NCBI GenBank assembly: GCA_902773475.1
Contig: CACYEO010000079.1
Coordinates: 1 to 7,236, forward strand
DNA from: an uncultured bacterium
GTDB lineage: Bacteria > Verrucomicrobiota > Kiritimatiellia > RFP12 > UBA1067
Length of the DNA: 7,236 nt
Direction: 5' to 3'
Shown here: piece after piece, positions 1 to 5,443 of the stretch
Numbering within the stretch: position 1 is the first letter of the stretch
Layout of the letters: every line of letters begins with the position of its first letter
Translations under genes and position numbers: made by a program
Notes under the pieces: generated by a model
Database searches by the model: none
What the model was told of the DNA's origin: nothing
Seen by the model: the letters and a program-made list of their open reading frames with translations, nothing else

Positions 1-517
1 AACGAGCGGCGGACCTGTCCTGCGCGCGACCTCATTCGCCCGCGAGACGACGACGGCCGACTGGATGGAATACACGCCGCCTGCGCCGGCGGACTGGCCG
101 GACGATCCCGAGACGGAAATCACCGAAACGACGACTGCCGCCGACCTCGGCATCACATCGGGCGCATTCACGAACGCCGCACCCGCAGAACTGAAACAAC
201 TCGCCAAGTGGGCGAAGAAGTATTCGGTTCCCTACGCGGGCGAGGCGGTGAATTCGATGTCGTTCGACGAAAACGGCAATCCGGCGACGGCATTCGAAGA
301 GGCGTATCTCCTCAACTGCTCCGTCGACAAAGTCGAGGAGAAGAAGGCCGAATTCAAATTCAACGAAATCAACCCGGGCACGGTTCCTCAGATACCGAAC
401 AAAAACAGCTACAACGGCAGAATCCGCATCTTCGGCGCGACCACGCTTGAGAACAACGGAGACTGGGAAGAGAATAAAGAGTCGGCAACCTTCTTCAAGG
501 CGATTCTGACATTCTGA
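1..517 (+). CDS. C-terminal fragment of a probable secreted/surface protein (5' end outside window)
   Basis: The reading frame is open from base 2, with no stop before the TGA at 515-517, so this is very probably the last ~171 residues of a longer protein. An internal ATG at 65 exists, but the same frame continues upstream of it with ordinary composition (Thr/Ala/Arg-rich), and I see no convincing Shine-Dalgarno there. The visible part has a Pro/Thr/Asp/Glu-rich linker (PPAPADWPDDPETEITETTT), then a segment resembling LAKWAKKYSVPY and FDENGNPATAFEEAYLLNC, then a probable beta-rich tail containing YNGRIRIFGATTLENN and ending FFKAILTF. From memory, such tails end large repeat-rich exported proteins in Kiritimatiellota/Lentisphaerota; I cannot name a Pfam family. 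There are no catalytic motifs. The body of any signal peptide or repeats would lie before base 1. It converges on the minus-strand operon and is not part of it. Confidence 0.75.
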   Translation, partial: TSGGPVLRATSFARETTTADWMEYTPPAPADWPDDPETEITETTTAADLGITSGAFTNAAPAELKQLAKWAKKYSVPYAGEAVNSMSFDENGNPATAFEEAYLLNCSVDKVEEKKAEFKFNEINPGTVPQIPNKNSYNGRIRIFGATTLENNGDWEENKESATFFKAILTF

Positions 518-570
518 TCCGCCGCACAAACCGGGGTTGCGGTTTCAGCCGCCGCAACCGTCAGGCGGAT
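517..570. terminator. Nested inverted repeat between convergent genes, possible bidirectional terminator
   Basis: The inner arms GGTTGCGG (535-542) and CCGCAACC (552-559) are a perfect 8-bp inverted repeat with a 9-nt loop. The outer arms ATCCGCC (517-523) and GGCGGAT (564-570) add a further 7-bp perfect repeat. The structure lies exactly where the + gene (stop 515-517) meets the end of yidD (stop 545-547), and it overlaps the last codons of yidD. Neither strand has a good T-run after the stem; the minus strand has only CCGGTTTGTG. It could therefore be a weak or Rho-assisted terminator, or an mRNA 3'-end stabiliser, rather than a textbook intrinsic terminator. Confidence 0.45.
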
Positions 571-808
571 TGCGCCAGCGTCCTTTGGGCGGCACGGGGT
601 CGAACCCGCGCCCGCCCCAGGGATTGCACCGCAGGATCCTCCAGCAGGAAAGGACAAACCCCTTGAACGCTCCGTGCGTGCGTATAGCGTCGATGGCGTA
701 GTTGGAGCATGACGGGACAAAACGGCATCCGCCGCCCATTATCGGGCTAAGCACTATTTGATACGCGCGGATTCCGGCTATGAGAAAAACTGAAACGGGA
801 TTCGTCAT
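545..808 (-). CDS. yidD: Membrane protein insertion efficiency factor YidD
   Basis: This 87-residue protein has the full YidD (DUF37/haemolytic) signature: YQIVLSP (16-22), CRFVPSCSNYA (28-38) with the conserved Cys28 and Cys34, THG (44-46), and CNPWGGRGFDPVP (61-73) with Cys61. Residues 5-20 form a short hydrophobic/amphipathic helix suited to association with the inner membrane. YidD is known to assist the YidC/Sec route of membrane protein insertion. Length is normal for the family. The ATG at 808 overlaps the glycosyltransferase TGA (ATGA, 805-808), and the Shine-Dalgarno is weak (AGAAG directly before the ATG), so translation is probably coupled. yidD is the last gene of the operon. In most bacteria it sits in the rpmH-rnpA-yidD-yidC cluster; here it is at the end of an LPS-type operon. 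Confidence 0.95.
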   Translation of the reverse strand: MTNPVSVFLIAGIRAYQIVLSPIMGGGCRFVPSCSNYAIDAIRTHGAFKGFVLSCWRILRCNPWGGRGFDPVPPKGRWRNPPDGCGG

Positions 809-1938
809 CTTCTGTGCAGCGCCACGGCCTCGCGGCAGGCGGAAATGGAAAGTTCGACCATTTTTTCAAACGAGAACTTTTCGATGCACGGAGTGCGCAA
901 GTCGCCGTAGGCGGAAAAGCGCACTCTTTTTATCGCATCGGCAAGATTGCGCGCGCGCGCCTCCCCGGCGCCAGGTCCGTCCGGTACGCGCTCCGCGAAA
1001 GCCCCGTTCACGCCCTCCTCGATTATGTCGAGCGCTCCGCCGAAACGCACTGCCGCGACGGGTTTGCCCATTGCAAGCGCTTCCGTCATGGAACGCCCGA
1101 AGGCTTCCGGCTTTCGCGTGTTCGCCGAAACAACCACATCGGCGAGCGACAGGCACTCCGGGACTTTCGTCTGCGGCCCTGCGAATATCACGCGGTCTTC
1201 CATGCCGCATTCGCGGACGGTGCGCTTGAGGCTCTCGAAATAGTCGAGCCGCAGTTTTTCCGCCTCACCGACGATGACAACGAGGAGCTCCGGGATTTCC
1301 CGCGACAGGAGCGCGGCGGCGCGCACGAGCGTATCGTATCCCTTGAGCTGGGTTATGCGGCCGAGCCCCATCGCGACGTAGCGCCCGGCGACGCCCCATT
1401 CCGCAGCCTTCTCCGCAACGAACGCGCGGTCTATGCGCGCCGGGTCGAAACGCACGGCGTCGACCGCGCGCGGAATCACGCGCATGACGTCGAAAGGCGT
1501 TCCGTAGGATGTGTGGAGATATTCGGCCACGCAGCGCGAGGGCACGACAACAAGGTCGCCCCGCGTCATTATCCGCGAATAGAAGGAAACGGAATTCAAC
1601 CCGTGCGCAAAGGAAATCAGGGGGATGTCGAGTTTGCGGGCGGCGAAGGCGTAGAGCCAGCCCGGGACGCGGGAATGGACTATGGCGACATCCGGCTTCT
1701 CGCGTTCGAGGAGGCGGCGCAGGGCGAAGGCCCTGCCGAAATACGTCAACGGATTCTTCGATTTCACGTCAAGCGCCACATGGCGCCCGCCGTCGGCGTC
1801 TATCTGCGCGGCGAGACGCCCGCCGGACGACACTACGACGTTTTCAAATCCGGCGGCGGCGTATGCGCGGTTCATTTCGAGGATGCCGCGCTCGACGCCG
1901 CCCTGATCCATCGCCGGAACGAGATGGAGAAGTTTCAT
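805..1938 (-). CDS. Glycosyltransferase family 4 (GT-B), probable LPS core glycosyltransferase
   Basis: The protein has 377 residues with two Rossmann-like halves of the GT-B fold. The N-terminal acceptor side starts MKLLHLVP and carries the glycine loop QGGVERG (12-18). The C-terminal nucleotide-sugar side has GRITQLKGYDTLVRA (193-207) and the E-x7-E motif from Glu278 to Glu286 (PEAFGRSMTEALAMGKPVA). The N-terminal part (GGVERG.LE, the KNPL stretch, VHSRVPGW) resembles the WaaG-like group that uses NDP-sugars to extend LPS core. The sugar and acceptor cannot be read from sequence; the LPS role is inferred from similarity and from adjacent lpxK. No signal peptide or membrane helix is seen, so it is probably cytoplasmic or peripheral. 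The start at 1938 is fixed by an ATGA overlap with lpxK and by AAAGGGA about 10 nt upstream. A much longer open frame continues upstream, but it lies inside lpxK and has shadow-like Arg-rich composition. Confidence 0.9.
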   Translation of the reverse strand: MKLLHLVPAMDQGGVERGILEMNRAYAAAGFENVVVSSGGRLAAQIDADGGRHVALDVKSKNPLTYFGRAFALRRLLEREKPDVAIVHSRVPGWLYAFAARKLDIPLISFAHGLNSVSFYSRIMTRGDLVVVPSRCVAEYLHTSYGTPFDVMRVIPRAVDAVRFDPARIDRAFVAEKAAEWGVAGRYVAMGLGRITQLKGYDTLVRAAALLSREIPELLVVIVGEAEKLRLDYFESLKRTVRECGMEDRVIFAGPQTKVPECLSLADVVVSANTRKPEAFGRSMTEALAMGKPVAAVRFGGALDIIEEGVNGAFAERVPDGPGAGEARARNLADAIKRVRFSAYGDLRTPCIEKFSFEKMVELSISACREAVALHRR

Positions 1939-3143
1939 AATGAAGATTTCCCTTTGCGGCCGTCCCGGCCTTTCGGTCTGGCGTGGATTATTCTGTCCAC
2001 TGCATCGCGGAAATTCTCCGCTCCGGAAAGTATTTCTATGTCGACGCGCAGATAATATACCGGAACCGGGGTACGCTCGAGCTTCGGAAAGCGGACGGCA
2101 TCCTTCTCCGTTGTGAGAAGCGCGTCCGCGCCGCAATCCGCCGCGCGGTTGAGAGCCTCGAGTATCTCCGTCGCGTCGTAGCGGTGGTGGTCGGCGTAGC
2201 GTCCGCAGTAGACAACGCGCGCGCCGAGCTTGCGAAGCGAATTTTCGAAACCCTGCGGAACGGCGATGCCCGAAAGCGTCGTTAGCGTCTTGCCTTTCAG
2301 CCACGAAAGCGGCAGCTCTTCGCGAGTGTAGACTTCGCGCAAAAGGCGCGGGGCGTGGCGGCATTCGATTATCTCCGCCGTCTGGTTCCAGTCGCGCACG
2401 AGTTCGCGCACTTCGGAGGAATCGCCGTCGGACTTCGTTATGAATATGAAATCGGCGCGCGAAATGCTCGAAACAGGCTCGCGGAGTATTCCGCGCGGAA
2501 GCATGTGCCCGTTGCCGAACGGATTCGTCTTGTCGACGAGGCACACTTCAAGCGAATGCCTGAGTTTTTTGTACTGGAAGCCGTCGTCGAGTATGAGCGT
2601 GTCGCATCCAAAGCGCGAAATCGCCCAGCGCCCCGCCTTCACGCGGTTCTTGTCCACCACCACGCACACGCCAGGCAGATTCGAAGCAAGCATGTACGGC
2701 TCGTCGCCGCCGAGTTCCGCCGTAAGAAGCACCCGCTTCCCGTCGGACACCACGCGCGGCGGCGTTGCCGCCGGCGAAAGCACGCGCTCGCGCCAGGGCG
2801 ACTCTTTCTTGCGGTAGCCGCGCGACAGAATGGCGACTTTGCGCCCGGCGTCGCGCAGTTCGCGCGCGAATATCTCCACGACCGGAGTCTTGCCCGTTCC
2901 GCCGGCCGTGACGTTCCCGACCGAGATCACCTGGCATCCGAGGGGAAAGCGCCGCAGCGCGCCTATGGCGTACAGAAACGCGCGGATCTTCACGGCAATC
3001 CAGAAAAAGACCGAAATGGCGTACAGAAACGCAAGCAGGAGTTTCACGGACAGCGGCTGGTTCTCGTCCGCGCCGGGTTCCTGGATTATCTGCACGAGAT
3101 ACCGTTCGAGCCGTTCAATGCGCCTGACTTTGTGTTTCGCCAT
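1935..3143 (-). CDS. lpxK: Tetraacyldisaccharide 4'-kinase (lipid A biosynthesis)
   Basis: LpxK phosphorylates the 4' position of the tetraacyldisaccharide-1-phosphate lipid A precursor at the inner face of the inner membrane. The 402-residue protein shows the family motifs in order: hydrophobic N-terminal helix region (about 33-60), Walker A/P-loop GNVTAGGTGKTP (76-87), SRGY (107-110), GDEPYMLA (146-153), the paired Asp of LDDGFQ (Asp186, Asp187), LPRGILREP (215-223), the ADHH motif with His319/His320, and TEKDAVRFP (345-353). These match the P-loop and acidic/His active-site positions known for LpxK, so it should be active. About 30 residues (MAKHKVRRIERLERYLVQII...) precede the membrane helix; I recall similar leaders in PVC-group LpxK. 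The start at 3143 is preceded by a G-run, 20 bp after the prepilin peptidase stop, and the gene ends in an ATGA overlap with the glycosyltransferase. A 17-nt direct repeat lies in the membrane-helix coding region. The protein confirms a Gram-negative LPS-bearing envelope. Confidence 0.96.
   Translation of the reverse strand: MAKHKVRRIERLERYLVQIIQEPGADENQPLSVKLLLAFLYAISVFFWIAVKIRAFLYAIGALRRFPLGCQVISVGNVTAGGTGKTPVVEIFARELRDAGRKVAILSRGYRKKESPWRERVLSPAATPPRVVSDGKRVLLTAELGGDEPYMLASNLPGVCVVVDKNRVKAGRWAISRFGCDTLILDDGFQYKKLRHSLEVCLVDKTNPFGNGHMLPRGILREPVSSISRADFIFITKSDGDSSEVRELVRDWNQTAEIIECRHAPRLLREVYTREELPLSWLKGKTLTTLSGIAVPQGFENSLRKLGARVVYCGRYADHHRYDATEILEALNRAADCGADALLTTEKDAVRFPKLERTPVPVYYLRVDIEILSGAENFRDAVDRIIHARPKGRDGRKGKSSL
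2965..3032. repeat. 17-bp direct repeat inside lpxK
   Basis: ATGGCGTACAGAAACGC (+ strand) occurs identically at 2965-2981 and 3016-3032, exactly 51 bp apart. In frame, the two copies encode AFLYAI at residues 38-43 and 55-60 of LpxK, a 17-residue shift in the N-terminal hydrophobic region. Since 51 bp is a whole number of codons, slippage or recombination between the copies would keep the frame. Confidence 0.9.
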
Positions 3144-3163
3144 GTGCAGCCCCCCGGAACGCC

Positions 3164-4060
3164 TCAAAACGCCGCACCCTGGAGAATCCAGCGGCAGTAC
3201 GCATCCACCGCGACCGGGCCGTAGAACGCCCATGCGAGAATCCCGGCGGCTATGTACGGCCCGAACGGGATTTCCTTGAACTCGCCGAGACGGGTCTTGC
3301 CGAGAAGAAGCATCGCGGCAGCGGCGAGCGATCCGGCGAGCGCGCCGGCGGCAAGCGAGAAAAACGCGCCGAGCGGGCCGAAGAACGCGCCTGCCGCGGC
3401 CACAAGTTTCACATCGCCGAAGCCGAGCGCTTCGCGGCGGAACACGCGGGTGCAGATCCTCCCGAACAGCCAGAGAATCGAGCTGACGCCGAAAGCGCCT
3501 GCAAACGACCATATCCCCGCACGCCACCACACGGTTTCCCCCTGCAGCTCCGGCACGAGAAGCGAAGCCGCGCCGCCGGCGGCCACGCCGCCGAGCGTCA
3601 CGGCGTCCGGCAGCCAGAAGTGGTCGATGTCGACGAACGACCCGTATATCAACCCTGCGCTGACAAGCCAAAGGACCGGAACGGCGGCGAGGGGGGAGGG
3701 GGCCATGCCGAGCGCGGCCGGAAACGCGAACTTCATCCACGCGCCTGCGAACAGAACGCCGCCGAGAAGCTCCACGAACGGGTATCGCAGCGATATGCGA
3801 CACTTGCACGATGCGCATCTCCCGCGCAGGAGGATCCACGAAAAAAGCGGTATGTTCTGGTACCACTTTATGCGCGCTCCGCACCGCGGACAGTGCGAAG
3901 CGGGCTTCGAGACCGATTCGCCGCGCGGAACGCGCCAGATGCACACGTTCAGGAAACTTGCAATGCAGGTTCCGAAAAAGAAAGACCAGACAAACGCGAG
4001 CGTCGCGCACTCCGGGGAGTACAGCAGCGCGCGGACCTGTTCTTCCAGCCAGCCGGTCAT
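3164..4060 (-). CDS. pilD: Type IV prepilin peptidase / N-methyltransferase (A24A)
   Basis: This 298-residue polytopic inner-membrane aspartic protease cleaves the leader of type IV prepilins and type II secretion pseudopilins and N-methylates the new N-terminus. The N-terminal domain has SFLNVCIWRVPRGES (35-49) and the zinc tetracysteine site CPRC (57-60) and CASC (82-85), the mark of bifunctional enzymes. The catalytic part has the DxD site at Asp144/Asp146 (FVDIDHFWLPD) and the GFGD motif with Asp216 (LGFGDVKL, 212-219), then EIPFGPYIAAG (263-273). Several hydrophobic segments (about 22-40, 93-118, 124-142, 155-170, 182-200, 218-255, 265-284) fit the roughly eight-helix family layout. Start at 4060 is set by an ATGA overlap with the methyltransferase and a strong Shine-Dalgarno GGGAGG 6 nt upstream. 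No pilin or secretion gene is in the window, so its substrates are encoded elsewhere. Confidence 0.95.
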   Translation of the reverse strand: MTGWLEEQVRALLYSPECATLAFVWSFFFGTCIASFLNVCIWRVPRGESVSKPASHCPRCGARIKWYQNIPLFSWILLRGRCASCKCRISLRYPFVELLGGVLFAGAWMKFAFPAALGMAPSPLAAVPVLWLVSAGLIYGSFVDIDHFWLPDAVTLGGVAAGGAASLLVPELQGETVWWRAGIWSFAGAFGVSSILWLFGRICTRVFRREALGFGDVKLVAAAGAFFGPLGAFFSLAAGALAGSLAAAAMLLLGKTRLGEFKEIPFGPYIAAGILAWAFYGPVAVDAYCRWILQGAAF

Positions 4061-4935
4061 GCCGCGCCTCCCGACGGATTCCCGCCGAACGCGGCGCGCG
4101 CGAAAACGCCGCTCGGGACGGACATGGACGCGTCGGCCGCCTGCAGCATCATTTCGCCGCACTCGACGCGCGCGCCCTTGAACGCCCTGCGCACGAGACA
4201 TTCCGCCACGGCCGGCGTCACGCCGGGGGAGTGGGAGGAAAACAGCACGAACAGCGGATTGTCCGAAAGGACCCCGGCCACGCTGGAGAAGGTCTCCGGC
4301 AGGTCGCGCTCGAATTTGTAGAGTTCGCCCTTCGCACCGCGCCCGAATGTCGGAGGATCCAGAATCACGGCGTCGTAGCGCCGTCCGCGCCGGATCTCCC
4401 TTGCAAGAAACTTGCGCGCATCGTCGGCTATCCATCGCACCGGCGCGTCTTCAAGACCGTTGAGCGCGGCGTTCTCGCGCGCCCACTGCACCATTCCGCG
4501 CGAGGCGTCGAGATGGCACGCCTCCGCCCCGCCCTGCGCCGCGGCGATCGTGGCGCCGCCGGAATACGCGAAAAGGTTCAGCACGGAAACGCGCCCGCCG
4601 CGCGCGGCGCAGGCCGCGCGGACGGTTTCGCGTATCCAGCGCCACTGTTCGCGCTGTTCCGGGAAAATCCCCAGATGGCCGAAATCCGTCCCCGAAAGCT
4701 TCATCTTCAGACCGGCCGTCTCAATCGTCCAGGACGCCGGAAGAGCGGACCGGTTGTGCCAGCGGTTTCCGTCCTCGCGGTCGAACGCGGCGGCCGCTCG
4801 CTCCCAGCGCCCGCGGGGGAGGGACTGCGCCCAAAGCGCCTGCGCGCATGGACGCGCGATCGTCACGTCTCCGAAGCGTTCGAGCTTCCGGCCTTCGCCG
4901 CTGTCGAGAAGTTCATAACCGTCGCGCCCTGTCAT
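4057..4935 (-). CDS. Class I SAM-dependent methyltransferase, COG1092/RlmI-like (PF10672 type)
   Basis: The 292-residue protein has an N-terminal ~80-residue part opening GYELLDSGEGRKLERFG and then TDFGHLGIFPEQREQW (83-98). A Rossmann methyltransferase core follows: motif I VLNLFAYSGGAT (118-129) for SAM binding, HLDAS with acidic Asp143 for the ribose, ADD (170-172), and the catalytic-type motif ILDPPTFGRG with DPPTF at 193-197. This layout matches the family that includes the 23S rRNA methyltransferases RlmI/RlmK, but the PUA RNA-binding domain of RlmI is absent. The target (rRNA, tRNA or other) cannot be read from sequence; RNA is likely from the family. It is cytoplasmic, with no signal peptide. 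The start at 4935 is fixed by an ATGA overlap with the 3D-domain gene and by AAGGG about 9-10 nt upstream. It ends in an ATGA overlap with pilD. Its place in an envelope operon does not suggest a role by itself. Confidence 0.88.
   Translation of the reverse strand: MTGRDGYELLDSGEGRKLERFGDVTIARPCAQALWAQSLPRGRWERAAAAFDREDGNRWHNRSALPASWTIETAGLKMKLSGTDFGHLGIFPEQREQWRWIRETVRAACAARGGRVSVLNLFAYSGGATIAAAQGGAEACHLDASRGMVQWARENAALNGLEDAPVRWIADDARKFLAREIRRGRRYDAVILDPPTFGRGAKGELYKFERDLPETFSSVAGVLSDNPLFVLFSSHSPGVTPAVAECLVRRAFKGARVECGEMMLQAADASMSVPSGVFARAAFGGNPSGGAA
4067..4072 (-). promoter_or_regulatory. Strong Shine-Dalgarno of the prepilin peptidase gene
   Basis: GGGAGG on the minus strand lies 6 nt before the ATG at 4060, inside the end of the methyltransferase gene. 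It is the closest to consensus of the ribosome binding sites in this operon and supports the ATG that overlaps the upstream stop codon. Confidence 0.7.
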
Positions 4936-5423
4936 TTGCCGCCGCCCTTCTCGATTATCCGCACGGGCATCATCCTGCGCCCCCACTCTTTCGCCTCTTT
5001 GTGCGACGGGAACCACAGATCGATGTGCCGGCCTTTTATCGCTCCGCCGCGGTCGTCCACCGAGCACTCTCCGTATCCTTCCACCCACAGGCGCGTCCCG
5101 AGCGGCAGCACGCGCGTATCCGCGGCCACGGTGCCCTTGCGCGCCGTGCGGCCGCTCGCAGTGACGCCGACCGCTTTCGGCTTGCCCTTCTGCGGCCCCT
5201 TGGACCACACCGGTCTGCCGGCGGCGTCCTTCTCCCAGTCGCAGCACTTTTCGCAGTTGCAGTAGGCGGTCACTTCCCAAAGCTCTTCGCCGGTCTCTTC
5301 GGCCTTCTGCCGGTCGCTCCGCCCGCAGGATGCGCACAGCGCGGCGGCGGACGCGCACAGCGCGGCGCGGAAGAAAATCCGCGCCGCGCTTCTGCGGCTC
5401 ACCGCTCTGTCGCGTCCATGCAT
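4932..5423 (-). CDS. 3D-domain exported protein (MltA C-terminal-like double-psi beta-barrel)
   Basis: This 163-residue protein has a basic N-terminus (RRSAARIFFR) and a hydrophobic stretch (17-33, FFRAALCASAAALCASC), i.e. an export signal. Cys33 could be lipidated, but the lipobox is poor (Cys at -3), so lipoprotein status is uncertain. The mature part has ELWEVTAYCNCEKCCDW (48-63), a polar insert up to GVTASG (86-91), then the three conserved aspartates of the 3D domain: Asp102 in AADTRVLPLGT, Asp124 in DDRGGAIKG, and Asp135 in HIDLWF. The family is linked to peptidoglycan lytic transglycosylase activity (MltA, YocH/YuiC relatives), so a wall-remodelling role outside the inner membrane is likely but unproven. 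Start: ATG at 5423 with GGAG 8 nt upstream; an in-frame GTG two codons earlier sits too close to that site. It follows pgi by 20 bp and overlaps the methyltransferase by ATGA. Confidence 0.88.
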   Translation of the reverse strand: MHGRDRAVSRRSAARIFFRAALCASAAALCASCGRSDRQKAEETGEELWEVTAYCNCEKCCDWEKDAAGRPVWSKGPQKGKPKAVGVTASGRTARKGTVAADTRVLPLGTRLWVEGYGECSVDDRGGAIKGRHIDLWFPSHKEAKEWGRRMMPVRIIEKGGGK

Positions 5424-5431
5424 TCGCACCG

Positions 5432-5435
5432 CTCC
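5432..5435 (-). promoter_or_regulatory. Shine-Dalgarno that decides the start of the 3D-domain gene
   Basis: GGAG on the minus strand lies 8 nt before the ATG at 5423. This spacing favours that ATG over the in-frame GTG at 5429-5427 and over any longer frame reading back into pgi. Confidence 0.6.
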
Positions 5436-5443
5436 GGCGGAAT

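Noticed and set aside
814..2055. Plus-strand open frame of 413 codons antisense to the glycosyltransferase
   Set aside because: The opposite strand encodes a clear GT4 with all motifs; the antisense product shows none and reflects third-position GC bias.
1938..2544. Upstream extension of the glycosyltransferase frame to 579 residues
   Set aside because: The extra residues are Arg-rich and lie inside lpxK in another frame; the family N-terminus starts exactly at MKLLHLVP with an ATGA overlap and a ribosome site.
3143..4010. Upstream extension of the lpxK frame to 691 residues
   Set aside because: The extension overlaps pilD out of frame and has no LpxK-like content; the MAKHKV start follows the pilD stop by 20 bp.
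3811..5265. Plus-strand open frame of 484 codons across pilD, the methyltransferase and the 3D gene
   Set aside because: It runs antisense across three well-supported genes and has Arg/Pro-rich shadow composition with no recognisable domain.
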